Shown piece after piece: positions 25,864 through 34,761 of a stretch of 64,000 nucleotides of DNA. How positions within the stretch are numbered: position 1 is the first letter of the stretch; each line of letters begins with the position of its first letter. The stretch covers positions 92,566 through 156,565 of the forward strand of contig JAGAPK010000062.1 in the NCBI GenBank assembly GCA_017623295.1, given 5' to 3'. The notes below the pieces were generated by a model. That model saw nothing but the letters and a program-made list of their open reading frames with translations. It was not told where the DNA came from and ran no database searches. The translations under genes were made by a program, and so were the position numbers. This stretch comes from Lachnospiraceae bacterium. GTDB taxonomy: Bacteria; Bacillota; Clostridia; Lachnospirales; Lachnospiraceae.

Positions 25864-28233
25864 ATGGAAAAAAGAAGTAAAAACGGCAGTTATATTATTA
25901 TGGCGATTCTATATGTATTTTCATTGTCGATGTTTGCTTTTAGTATGATATATAGCCGGGTATCGGATGAAGCATACAGGATTGACAGCGGTTCAAAGCA
26001 CCAATATATAGAAGAATGGGAACTGCTTAAAGAAGACGGAAGTAAAGAAAAAATTGAATTGCCTGTTGATATTGAGGTTGGCGAACAGAAATGTGTAACC
26101 ATAGAGCGTACATTACCGGAAAAGTTGCAGGAAGCGGAAGCGATTTTAATATATGGCTATCGTACTGCTATTTACGTGGATGTGGATGGAGTAGAAAGAG
26201 CGGTTCTGGATACGAAAGATACTCGTCCTTTCGGAAAGACGACACCGGAAGGAATGGTTATTGTAAAGCTGAAACAGGAAGATGCCGGTAAGAAAATCAG
26301 AATTCATTATTATGGAAGTGAAAAAGCAGAAACCATAAAGCTTCGGGATATTGCTTACGGAACACAGGAAGGAATTTATAGTTATTTAAATCTGACCTAT
26401 ATGCCCAGATTCATTTTTGTTTTCCTGATAGCGGCAATGGGTGTATTTCTTGTCATTGTGGATATAATTATCCGTGCGATGAGAGGGTGGAAAAGTAACT
26501 TTGGTTATCTTGGAACAGCATCAATATTGATAGCGGGATTTCAGATTGCAGGAAATGAAATACGGCAGATTTTCTTTTCCAATATTACGATGATGGAATT
26601 TATGACAAGAGTAGTTCTTTTTCTTTTACCGATTCCGATGGCATTATTAAATAACTCGATACAGAAGAAACGTTATGATACGTACTATTTGAGTGCATGT
26701 GGAATATTTTTCGGTTATACAATATTGTGTATTGTGTTGCAGCTCCTTAATATCGTGGACATGTGTGATATGATGAACGGTTTTTATGCGATAGTATGCC
26801 TTTATTTCGTTTTCGTGATTGTTACGATGATAAAAGATGTGAGAGCAGGATATGCCAATGAACTGAAAGCTTTTTTCATGGCGGTTGGTTTATTAATTGG
26901 CTGTGGTGTTTTAAGTCTGGTACTAATGAATTCTTCCATCTTGTCAAGTAAAGCCTCACCGGCCATTTTGTATAATACCGGATTTTTGTTCTATGTTCTG
27001 GTAATCGGCATTGCCGATATCAAGGAATTTATTAAGATGAACAAAGAGCGTGAAAAAGCAATTTATGCCAGTCAGGCCAAAAGTGAATTCCTTGCGAATA
27101 TGTCTCATGAAATCAGAACACCAATCAATGGAGTGCTCGGTATGAATGAAATGATTCTTAGGGAAACAAAGGAAGCCGAGGTAAAAGAATATGCTTATCA
27201 GATTCAGGATTCCGGACAGATATTACTTTCTTTAATCAATGACATTTTGGATTTTTCCAAAATTGAAAGCGGTAAGATGGAGATTATTCCGGTGGATTAT
27301 CGTATGAGTACATTGCTGAATGATTTGACTAATATGATAAGTGTTCGTGCAGAGAAAAAGAATCTTGCTTTTAAGCTGGAGATTCAGAAAGATATACCAG
27401 ACGGTTTGTTTGGTGATGAAATGAGAATCAGACAGGTTATTACCAATCTATTGAGTAATGCTGTCAAATACACGGAACAGGGTCGGATTGTTTTGTACAT
27501 GAAAGGCAATCGAATTTCCAAAGAAGAAATTGAATTGGAAATTGGAGTAGCAGATACAGGAAAAGGAATAAAGAATGCGGATATTCAGAAATTGTTTACT
27601 GCCTTTGAAAGGTTGAATGAAAAAGAAAACAGAGGAATAGAAGGAACCGGTTTGGGATTGCCGCTTAGTCAGCGTATTTTACACAAAATGGGAAGTGAAC
27701 TGAGGGTAGAAAGCCACTACGGTGAAGGTTCGGTATTTTCTTTTGTAATTCGCCAGAAGGTAACAGATGAAACACCGATAGGAGATTTTAAGCAAAAATA
27801 TAGAGAAGGACTTGGAAAACGTAAGAAACACCAGTCAAAGTTTAAGGCCCCGAAAGCGCGTGTGCTTGCAGTAGATGACAACGCTGTAAATTTGCGAGTA
27901 TTAAAAGGCCTTTTGCGAAGCACGGATATGCACGTGGATATAGCATCAAGTGGACAGGAATGTCTGAAAATATTGGAAGAAAATACCTATCATTTGATTC
28001 TTTTGGATCATCTGATGCCGGAAATGGATGGAATAGAAACACTTCGTCAAATCCGTAGTATGGGTTGTGAGATACCGGTGGTTGCATTGACTGCCAATGC
28101 AATTTCGGGAGCGAGAGATACTTATTTGCAGGCGGGCTTTGATGATTATTTGTCTAAGCCTATCAATGCAGATGAGTTAGAAGAAATGATTAAAAAATTT
28201 CTTCCGCAGGAGTTAATTGAACAGCAGAAATAA
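25864..28233 (+). CDS. Hybrid sensor histidine kinase, 7TM sensor with receiver domain
   Basis: The 789-residue protein has an N-terminal membrane segment (about 10-28), an extracytoplasmic beta-rich sensor (about 35-175), and six or seven further membrane helices (about 185-385), as in 7TMR-DISM proteins. The HisKA domain has His415 in NMSHEIRTP, followed by an HATPase with DTGKGI and GTGLGLPL boxes. A C-terminal receiver domain has VDDNAVN and the phospho-acceptor Asp715 in LLDHLMPEMDG. There is no DNA-binding output domain, so the signal must go to a phosphotransfer partner or be self-contained. ATG 25864 is preceded by AAAGGA. A SUV3-like helicase gene follows after 12 nt. Confidence 0.9.
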   Translation: MEKRSKNGSYIIMAILYVFSLSMFAFSMIYSRVSDEAYRIDSGSKHQYIEEWELLKEDGSKEKIELPVDIEVGEQKCVTIERTLPEKLQEAEAILIYGYRTAIYVDVDGVERAVLDTKDTRPFGKTTPEGMVIVKLKQEDAGKKIRIHYYGSEKAETIKLRDIAYGTQEGIYSYLNLTYMPRFIFVFLIAAMGVFLVIVDIIIRAMRGWKSNFGYLGTASILIAGFQIAGNEIRQIFFSNITMMEFMTRVVLFLLPIPMALLNNSIQKKRYDTYYLSACGIFFGYTILCIVLQLLNIVDMCDMMNGFYAIVCLYFVFVIVTMIKDVRAGYANELKAFFMAVGLLIGCGVLSLVLMNSSILSSKASPAILYNTGFLFYVLVIGIADIKEFIKMNKEREKAIYASQAKSEFLANMSHEIRTPINGVLGMNEMILRETKEAEVKEYAYQIQDSGQILLSLINDILDFSKIESGKMEIIPVDYRMSTLLNDLTNMISVRAEKKNLAFKLEIQKDIPDGLFGDEMRIRQVITNLLSNAVKYTEQGRIVLYMKGNRISKEEIELEIGVADTGKGIKNADIQKLFTAFERLNEKENRGIEGTGLGLPLSQRILHKMGSELRVESHYGEGSVFSFVIRQKVTDETPIGDFKQKYREGLGKRKKHQSKFKAPKARVLAVDDNAVNLRVLKGLLRSTDMHVDIASSGQECLKILEENTYHLILLDHLMPEMDGIETLRQIRSMGCEIPVVALTANAISGARDTYLQAGFDDYLSKPINADELEEMIKKFLPQELIEQQK

Positions 28234-28245
28234 ATGGAGAAGTGA

Positions 28246-30177
28246 ATGGAACAAGTTGCAAATGAAAAGGTAGAAGCAGTCTGGAACATATACCAGGCTG
28301 CTTTTCTGGAAATACCATATACAAAACAGAAAAATTTTATGAAAAAGTGCTCTTATCGTATCGGCATGCTGGAACGTCGTATTTCCCGTAAGAAGACATT
28401 AGATACGCATCAGATATTGAATGATATGCCGGAACTACATAAAAGAGCAGCGGATATCGGTTATACAGTGGCAAATAAAGAAACACAGTTGCTCGGAAAA
28501 TACCGACATGCTTTACGAAAACTGATTCGGTTGGATATTGCGTTCTTGCAGATGATGGCTCCTTCGGCATCGTTAGAAGAAATTGTAAGAATGACCGATA
28601 TCAGTGAGCGGCTTCGGGAAAAATCTTTATATGAAATCTATAAAGATGATTATATGATGTTTCTGGTAGGACAGCGCATGGAAGAATTGATGGAAGCAGA
28701 ACCGGAAAAACAATATCCGGAAGCACGCAGTATGAGCAGACATTTTATTCTTCACATCGGACCGACAAACAGTGGCAAAACTTATCAGGCATTGCAGAGA
28801 TTGAAACAGGCATATCAAGGAATCTATCTGGGACCGTTAAGACTTCTGGCGTTGGAAGTTTATGATACCATGATGGCAGCGGGGATTCCGTGTAGTATGA
28901 TAACCGGAGAAGAAAGTATTCGGACACCGGGCAGTTTCTGTCAGGCTTCTACAGTAGAAATTCTGGATTTGAAGGAAATCTATGACGTTGCCGTTATTGA
29001 TGAAGCCCAGATGTTAGGAGATGAAAATAGAGGCTGCTTCTGGACAAGAGCGATTCTTGGAATTCGTGCAGAAGAAATTCATATTTGTGCTTCGCCGGTA
29101 GCAGAGAAACTGATTATTCAGATGATAAAACGGTGTGGTGATACCTATGATGTGGTGCACCATGAAAGAAATACGAAACTTCAATTTATTCCGGAGAAAT
29201 ATGATATGGGTAAGCAGGTGGAAAAAGGAGATGCCCTTATTACTTTTTCCAAGAAAAATGTTCTTGCGATTGCAGCAGCACTGGAAGCAAAAGGCGTAAG
29301 AACCAGTGTGATTTATGGTAATCTGCCGCCCAAAACACGAAGAGAACAGGTGACTCTTTTTACAGAAGGAGTCAATGAGGTAGTTGTAGCAACCGATGCA
29401 ATTGGGATGGGCATCAATCTGCCGATTCGACGTATTATTTTTATGAACACGATTAAGTTTGACGGTACACAGAAGCGGAAACTGAAGGCAGAGGAAATTC
29501 GTCAGATTGCAGGCAGAGCGGGACGTTTCGGCTTCTATGATACCGGTTATGTGCAATCTATTATGGATATAGATTATATTGGCAAAAGATTGGAAGAACC
29601 TTTTTATCCACTCAAAAAGGCAAGAATTGGTTTCCCTGAGGTCTTGTTGGATATCAATATGGAACTGGATGAGATTATGGAAATCTGGGAGAATTCAGGA
29701 GAAACACCATTTTATGAGAAGATTTCTATGGCAGAAAATGTGAAGAAATATCGTTATTTGCGTAATTACAAAAAAGCATCCCAGTGTATGGAAGATAAAA
29801 AATTGTTGCTTACTTTAATTACCTGTCCATTTGATATTGGTGACAAAGAGGTGCTTAAACTCTGGTTACAGTATTGTGAAAACCCGATGGAACAGCAGGA
29901 GTGTCCACCATATCCATTAAATGCCACTCTGGAAGAATTAGAATCTTATTATAAAAAATTGGATTTGTATCATCAGTTTGCCGGAAGAATGAACTGGATA
30001 ATTGACCGGGAAGAATTGGAGATAAACAGAGAAGAAGCACAGCGCACTATTGGAAAACTTTTGAAAGAAAACAAAAAGCAGTTTGAGAAAAGATGTAAGC
30101 TCTGTAATACTCCTTTGCCCTGGGATTATCCTTATTCAATATGTGAAGATTGCTTTATGAAAGACTATGAAGAATAA
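28246..30177 (+). CDS. SUV3-like superfamily 2 RNA helicase with C-terminal zinc ribbon
   Basis: The 643-residue protein has an N-terminal helical region (about 1-165), then an SF2 helicase core. Walker A is GPTNSGKTYQAL starting at residue 172, motif II is VIDEAQML, and motif VI appears as QIAGRAGRFG. The sequence GPLRLLALEVYD after Walker A is characteristic of SUV3, the mitochondrial degradosome helicase. The C terminus carries CKLC and CEDC pairs, a possible zinc ribbon. It is likely an ATP-dependent RNA helicase in RNA turnover or ribosome work, based on family. It is co-oriented with the upstream hybrid kinase with only a 12-nt gap. Confidence 0.85.
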   Translation: MEQVANEKVEAVWNIYQAAFLEIPYTKQKNFMKKCSYRIGMLERRISRKKTLDTHQILNDMPELHKRAADIGYTVANKETQLLGKYRHALRKLIRLDIAFLQMMAPSASLEEIVRMTDISERLREKSLYEIYKDDYMMFLVGQRMEELMEAEPEKQYPEARSMSRHFILHIGPTNSGKTYQALQRLKQAYQGIYLGPLRLLALEVYDTMMAAGIPCSMITGEESIRTPGSFCQASTVEILDLKEIYDVAVIDEAQMLGDENRGCFWTRAILGIRAEEIHICASPVAEKLIIQMIKRCGDTYDVVHHERNTKLQFIPEKYDMGKQVEKGDALITFSKKNVLAIAAALEAKGVRTSVIYGNLPPKTRREQVTLFTEGVNEVVVATDAIGMGINLPIRRIIFMNTIKFDGTQKRKLKAEEIRQIAGRAGRFGFYDTGYVQSIMDIDYIGKRLEEPFYPLKKARIGFPEVLLDINMELDEIMEIWENSGETPFYEKISMAENVKKYRYLRNYKKASQCMEDKKLLLTLITCPFDIGDKEVLKLWLQYCENPMEQQECPPYPLNATLEELESYYKKLDLYHQFAGRMNWIIDREELEINREEAQRTIGKLLKENKKQFEKRCKLCNTPLPWDYPYSICEDCFMKDYEE

Positions 30178-30203
30178 AAATGATAGAAAAGATAAGATTT
30201 TTC

Positions 30204-30232
30204 TTTACAATTATAAAAGATGATGATATTAT
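30204..30232 (+). promoter_or_regulatory. SigA promoter of rubrerythrin
   Basis: TTTACA (30204-30209) and TATTAT (30227-30232) are separated by 17 nt. The Fur-like box follows directly at the expected transcription start. Confidence 0.65.
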
Positions 30233-30239
30233 AGATATA

Positions 30240-30258
30240 TGATAATGATAATCATTAC
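30240..30258. promoter_or_regulatory. Fur/PerR-type operator at rubrerythrin promoter
   Basis: TGATAATGATAATCATTAC contains 17 of the 19 positions of the classical Fur box GATAATGATAATCATTATC. It lies just downstream of the -10 element. Either Fur (iron) or PerR (peroxide) is possible; PerR boxes usually read TTATAATnATTATAA. Confidence 0.75.
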
Positions 30259-30323
30259 TGATTTGTGTAAAAGATGGTGCAAAATAATATAAGAAATGAA
30301 TGGAAAGAAAAGGAGAGAACATT

Positions 30324-30863
30324 ATGGCAAATTTAAAAGGAACAAAAACAGAAGCAAACTTACAGGCAGCATTTGCAGGCGAATCTATGGCTCGAAATAA
30401 ATATACTTATTTCGCATCTAAAGCAAAGAAAGACGGATATGTTCAGATTGCAGCTATTTTTGAAGAAACTGCAGCAAATGAAAAAGAGCATGCAAAAATG
30501 TGGTTTAAATTATTAAATGACGGAATTGGTTCTACCGTAGAAAATCTGAAAGCGGCAGCAGAAGGCGAAAACTATGAATGGACAGATATGTATGATACTT
30601 TTGCAAAGGAAGCAAGAGAAGAAGGTTTTGACGAGATTGCAAGATTATTCGAAGGCGTAGCTGCAATTGAGAAAGAACATGAAGAAAGATACCGTAAATT
30701 GCTTGCTAACATCGAAGGTGATTTGGTATTCTCCAAAGATAATGATGTTATCTGGCAGTGCTCCAACTGCGGACACATTTGTGTTGGTAAGAAAGCACCG
30801 GAGGTATGTCCGGTATGTAATCATCCACAGGCTTATTTCCAGCAGAAAGCAGAAAATTACTAA
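30324..30863 (+). CDS. rbr: Rubrerythrin
   Basis: Rubrerythrin reduces hydrogen peroxide with electrons from reduced rubredoxin or NADH donors and protects anaerobes from oxidants. The 179 residues comprise a ferritin-like four-helix domain (about 1-140) with di-iron ligands in [10 protein letters not shown] and [12 protein letters not shown]-terminal rubredoxin-like domain carries CSNCGH and CPVCNH pairs. The start at 30324 follows AAAAGGAGAG. A near-consensus Fur-type box overlaps the promoter, matching peroxide or iron control. The gene is monocistronic, ending at a terminator. Confidence 0.96.
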   Translation: MANLKGTKTEANLQAAFAGESMARNKYTYFASKAKKDGYVQIAAIFEETAANEKEHAKMWFKLLNDGIGSTVENLKAAAEGENYEWTDMYDTFAKEAREEGFDEIARLFEGVAAIEKEHEERYRKLLANIEGDLVFSKDNDVIWQCSNCGHICVGKKAPEVCPVCNHPQAYFQQKAENY

Positions 30864-30902
30864 AAAACAGAAAACCAAATGTAAATATATAAGAGAATAT
30901 AG

Positions 30903-30946
30903 AAAAGAAGTCCACTCCCCAGTTAGCAGAGGAGTGGACTTTTTTA
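30903..30946. terminator. Terminator between rbr and the ABC ATPase gene
   Basis: AAGTCCACTCC (30908-30918) pairs with GGAGTGGACTT (30931-30941) and is followed by a run of six T. The minus-strand ABC ATPase stop codon lies at its right foot, so the hairpin probably serves both strands. Confidence 0.88.
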
Positions 30947-31729
30947 ACCTTGTGTAAATCTTGCAAGGAATTGTTTTGTTCTTTCTTCTTTCGGATGTTC
31001 CATAACCTGAATCGGGTCACCCTGTTCCAGAATACAGCCATCATCCATGAAAATAACGTGGTCAGCAACATCACGGGCAAAAGCCATTTCGTGAGTTACA
31101 ATAATCATTGTCGTTTTTTTGTCGGCAAGCTCTTTAATAACTTTCAATACTTCACCGGTTAATTCAGGATCAAGTGCGGAAGTCGGTTCATCAAAACAGA
31201 GAATATCCGGTTGAAGTGCAAGAGCACGGGCAATTGCCACTCTCTGACACTGACCGCCGGAAAGTTGATGCGGATAATTCTGCATACGGTCTGCTAATCC
31301 CATTTGTTTTAATAAACTTGCTGCTTGTGCTTCGATTTCCTGATGAATTTCTTTTTTTCTGGTTTTGTAATCCGGCTGTTCTTTGGCAAGGAGCTCTTTT
31401 GCTAACATGACATTCTGCAATGCCGTGTACTGTGGAAAAAGATTGAAGGACTGAAATACCAGACCAAAATGCAGTCTTTTCTTACGGATTTCAGCTTCGC
31501 TCCTGCTAAAAGGTGCATCCGGGTCGAATAAGGTTTCTCCGTTTACACGGATAATACCGGAATCCGGACGTTCCAGAAAATTCAAACAACGCAAAAGAGT
31601 CGTTTTTCCACTGCCGGAAGAACCGATAATAGAAAGTACCTGACCTTTTTCCAGAGAAAAACTGATATCTTTTAAGACTTCAGTACGTTCAAAAGATTTT
31701 TGAATATGTTCTACTTCTAATATTGACAT
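30944..31729 (-). CDS. Polar amino acid ABC transporter, ATP-binding protein (GlnQ-like)
   Basis: The 261-residue ATPase energises the importer encoded with it. Walker A is GSSGSGKTTLL (about residues 36-46), the Q-loop is in GLVFQSFNLFP, the ABC signature is LSGGQCQRVAIARAL, Walker B is ILCFDEPTSALDPE, and the switch His is in VTHEMAFARDVADH. Its sequence pattern is that of the HisP/GlnQ subfamily. AGGAGAAA precedes the start. Its gene is last in a minus-strand unit of binding protein, permease and ATPase. Confidence 0.93.
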   Translation of the reverse strand: MSILEVEHIQKSFERTEVLKDISFSLEKGQVLSIIGSSGSGKTTLLRCLNFLERPDSGIIRVNGETLFDPDAPFSRSEAEIRKKRLHFGLVFQSFNLFPQYTALQNVMLAKELLAKEQPDYKTRKKEIHQEIEAQAASLLKQMGLADRMQNYPHQLSGGQCQRVAIARALALQPDILCFDEPTSALDPELTGEVLKVIKELADKKTTMIIVTHEMAFARDVADHVIFMDDGCILEQGDPIQVMEHPKEERTKQFLARFTQG

Positions 31730-31744
31730 CGTTTTTCTCCTTTC

Positions 31745-32431
31745 TTATCTAAAATAATTTAGTTTCTTTTCTAAACGTCCAAGAAGGAGCGTCAGAATAC
31801 CGTTACAGATAAGATAATAAACTGCGGTAAAAAACAGTGGCCAGATTGCTCCGGAAATACCCTGAGAACCTTTCATAAATGCCTGACCAGCCCAGATAAT
31901 TTCCTGAAGGGCAATGATGCGGGCAAGAGAGGTGTCTTTTACCAGAGTGATAATTTCATTGGACATCGGCGGCACAATTCGCTTAATCATCTGAAGCAGG
32001 GTAACTTTAAAGAAAATCTGAGTCTTTGTCATGCCAAGTACCAGTCCGGCTTCTGTCTGTCCAACCGGAACACCCTGAATACCACCACGATATATCTCCG
32101 AGAAATAGCAGGCATAATTCAGGATGAAGGAAACAGATGCAGCCAGAAAACGACCGGTTTCCCCACCGCCCCAGATAGGATTACCAAGTACCAGTCCGGG
32201 GAAATAGTAAATAATCAGAAGCTGAATCATAAGCGGAGTTCCACGTACAATCCAGACAATTACTTTTGTCAAATAGCTAAGTGGTTTGAAACGTGACATT
32301 GAACCAAATGCGATGATTAATCCAAGTGGAAAAGCACCGATTAACGTAACAAAAAATAATTTCAATGTCTGTAAAAAACCAATATTTAAGGCATGAATAA
32401 CAATGGGAAGTTGTTCCAGAATCAGTTCCAT
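31745..32431 (-). CDS. Polar amino acid ABC transporter, permease
   Basis: The 228-residue membrane protein has five or so helices and the HisM/GlnP-type permease signature. The coupling-helix region EAGLVLGMTKTQIFFKVTLLQ contacts the ATPase. RGTPLMIQLLIIYY lies at the start of helix 3. It should form a homodimer. Spacing is 15 nt to the ATPase and 78 nt from the binding protein. Confidence 0.93.
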   Translation of the reverse strand: MELILEQLPIVIHALNIGFLQTLKLFFVTLIGAFPLGLIIAFGSMSRFKPLSYLTKVIVWIVRGTPLMIQLLIIYYFPGLVLGNPIWGGGETGRFLAASVSFILNYACYFSEIYRGGIQGVPVGQTEAGLVLGMTKTQIFFKVTLLQMIKRIVPPMSNEIITLVKDTSLARIIALQEIIWAGQAFMKGSQGISGAIWPLFFTAVYYLICNGILTLLLGRLEKKLNYFR

Positions 32432-32509
32432 GAGCTTATCCTGCTTCTCCTTTCAGTGTAATACAAATTTTCCGAGTGAAAGTTATTATGTAACTATTTG
32501 TACCGATAA

Positions 32510-33394
32510 TTACTGTTCTACGACAGCAGCCTGAACACCATATGTTTCAGCACATTCCATCATAGTACCATCAGCGTAGCTTGCAGCAAAGAACTCGTTT
32601 AATTTGGCAGCGAGGTCAGAACCTTTACGGAAACCAACGCCATATTCTTCACTGTTTAAGCCGATTGTATAAGTTAAATCAGCATAGCCTGTACCTTCAC
32701 CTACCATAGCAGCGGCCATTAAAGAGTCGATGATAGCAGCATCAGAAGTACCGGCAGCAACTTCCATAAGTGCATCAGACTGAGCTTTTACCGGTGTGAA
32801 GTTTAAGGAAAGAGCAGTTGCCTGTTCCTCACCTGCACTACCAGCTTCTACTGCAAAAGTTAATTCAGCAAGGCTTTCTGTGTCCTGATAGTTATCTGCT
32901 ACGTCAGCAGGAACGATAACTACCTGTGCGTTGTTACAGTAAGCATTGGAGCATTCCATTGCACTCTTTACTTCATCCGTAAGAGTCATACCATTCCATA
33001 CGCAGTCGATTGTTTTACCATCTAATTCCATAATTTTGTTGTCCCAGTCGATTTCTACGAATTCAACTGTTACACCAAGGCTTTCAGCAAAAGCTTTTGC
33101 CATATCAGCATCAAAACCAACCCATTCACCGTTTTCATCTTTATAATCCATTGGTGCGAAGTCTGTGATACCTACTACAAGAGTTCCTTTTTCCTGAACA
33201 TAAGCTAAATCACTTTCTGCAGAAGCAGCTTCTTCAGTGGAAGCTTCCTCAGTCGTAGTTTCTTCAGCTACTGCTTCTTCCGTTACAGCCTCCTCAGTTG
33301 TTGCTGTTGTTTCTTCTGATGATGCAGTATTACCACATCCGACTAAGGACAGAGCCATCATCAGAGCTGCTGTTGTTGCAAACATTTTTTTCAT
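32510..33394 (-). CDS. Amino acid ABC transporter, substrate-binding lipoprotein
   Basis: The 294-residue binding protein begins with a lipoprotein signal peptide ending at LVGC (Cys20). An acidic Thr/Glu/Ala-rich linker follows (about residues 24-63, with repeats such as TTEEA), then a type II periplasmic-binding fold similar to HisJ/GlnH. It captures a polar amino acid at the cell surface for the adjacent permease and ATPase. The amino acid cannot be fixed from sequence; the conserved Arg of the ligand carboxylate site is not obvious. It is the first gene of the unit and has a good promoter with an overlapping palindrome. Confidence 0.92.
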   Translation of the reverse strand: MKKMFATTAALMMALSLVGCGNTASSEETTATTEEAVTEEAVAEETTTEEASTEEAASAESDLAYVQEKGTLVVGITDFAPMDYKDENGEWVGFDADMAKAFAESLGVTVEFVEIDWDNKIMELDGKTIDCVWNGMTLTDEVKSAMECSNAYCNNAQVVIVPADVADNYQDTESLAELTFAVEAGSAGEEQATALSLNFTPVKAQSDALMEVAAGTSDAAIIDSLMAAAMVGEGTGYADLTYTIGLNSEEYGVGFRKGSDLAAKLNEFFAASYADGTMMECAETYGVQAAVVEQ

Positions 33395-33418
33395 AATTTT
33401 TCTCCTCCTAAAAAATAT

Positions 33419-33447
33419 ATTATATTAGTATAAAACACTAATATGAA
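33419..33447 (-). promoter_or_regulatory. Promoter of the ABC transporter with embedded palindrome
   Basis: On the minus strand TTCATA and a perfect TATAAT are separated by 17 nt. The inverted repeat ATATTAGT (33422-33429) / ACTAATAT (33437-33444) fills the spacer, a layout suited to repression. I do not recognise the regulator. Confidence 0.6.
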
Positions 33448-33482
33448 ATACGTTATCATATTAGCAGTTTACTAAAGCAAAG

Positions 33483-34652
33483 TCAATTCTTGAAATACTT
33501 ATTTGCCATAGCCACAAATGCAGTATTTGCCATAGCTTGATAAGCAGAAGTGCTTGGATGCAGATGGTCACCGCTGTCAAACCCACTTGCAAAAGCAGCA
33601 GGATTTGCTTCATCACATAAAGCTTTGTCAAAGTCAATACAACCGTCGATTAGATTGGTATGACGAATCCAGTCATTCACTTCATTTTTCATATCTTCCC
33701 TAAATGAGGCATAAGTACGCCAACCATAAATCGGAAGCAGGGTTCCCATATAAACAGAAAGCCCCAGTTCTCTTGCCTGTTCCACATACCATGCAAGGCC
33801 GTCTGTTAAGTCCTGTACAGTTGGTAAATCGCTCATTGGGCGGAATGGATTAACGTCTGTGCCAACCGGATGAATGATGTCATTGATTCCCTGTTGAATA
33901 ATAACGGCATCGGCACCGGCAACCTGTAATTCTCTCGGAACACGGTGATTGCCCTGTAAACCATAGGATTCATAAGTGATGCAGGTATATTCACGAAGAA
34001 TTCTTGTACCGCTGGCGGCACGGCGGATAATGGAAGTATTTGTAATACCTTCTCTTTGTAATTGCAAAGTAAGATAATCAGGCCAGTCCTGTGCAGTAAT
34101 AGAATCTCCGTAGCAGATAAGTGCACGATTCTTTTCTTCGGTCAGGATATCAACGGTACTTAAGAAATAGAACCAGTTGGTCTTGCGGGTAGTATCCAGA
34201 GGAAGGGTTTTAGTATCACATACGTCACCGACGGAATAGAAACCTTTGGAAAGAGGTCCTGTAATTAGGACGGCAGAGCGCATCTGTGTAAAGTCTGCCA
34301 GATAGAAGCTGACAGACAAGGTTTGTCCGGCCTTTACTGCAAAAGAAACCGCATCACTCACAAGTGTTTTGCCAGCCGGAACTGTGCAGGAAGCTTTCCC
34401 GTCAAAAGTAATCGTAGTTGTTGTAGTTGTATCTATGCTTTTTTCATCGGTAGAAACAGCAACAACTGCGCGCGAAATTGTGATGGCTTCTGTACCGCAG
34501 AAATTATCGAAGGTAAAACGAAGCGCACTGCCGTTAAAAGGCGCATAAATCGGGTAGCGCAGGGTTATATTTTTGCTGTATTCTTCTGCTTTGTGTTCGG
34601 CAATTGACATGGCATTACCCCACATAGCAGTCCATTTTGTATAAGTTTGCAT
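33483..34652 (-). CDS. SGNH/GDSL hydrolase
   Basis: The 389-residue protein has an N-terminal beta-rich domain (about 20-170), then an SGNH hydrolase domain with Ser184 in CYGDSITA, the Asn block in QGINDI, and the Asp/His pair in GDHLHPSTSAYQ. There is no signal peptide, so it is probably cytosolic. It resembles carbohydrate or acyl esterases of gut clostridia. The start at 34652 follows AAAGGAG; reading from further upstream would give an atypical leader. It is divergent from the PPTase gene. Substrate unknown. Confidence 0.85.
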   Translation of the reverse strand: MQTYTKWTAMWGNAMSIAEHKAEEYSKNITLRYPIYAPFNGSALRFTFDNFCGTEAITISRAVVAVSTDEKSIDTTTTTTITFDGKASCTVPAGKTLVSDAVSFAVKAGQTLSVSFYLADFTQMRSAVLITGPLSKGFYSVGDVCDTKTLPLDTTRKTNWFYFLSTVDILTEEKNRALICYGDSITAQDWPDYLTLQLQREGITNTSIIRRAASGTRILREYTCITYESYGLQGNHRVPRELQVAGADAVIIQQGINDIIHPVGTDVNPFRPMSDLPTVQDLTDGLAWYVEQARELGLSVYMGTLLPIYGWRTYASFREDMKNEVNDWIRHTNLIDGCIDFDKALCDEANPAAFASGFDSGDHLHPSTSAYQAMANTAFVAMANKYFKN

Positions 34653-34761
34653 GAAAATCTCCTTTGCACTTTTTTTCTTTTTGTGTTCTAATGATACCAT
34701 AAGCGGCAATCGCACCAGACACTATTATAGCAGAGAATTGGGAAGAGAAAAGACCAAAATT

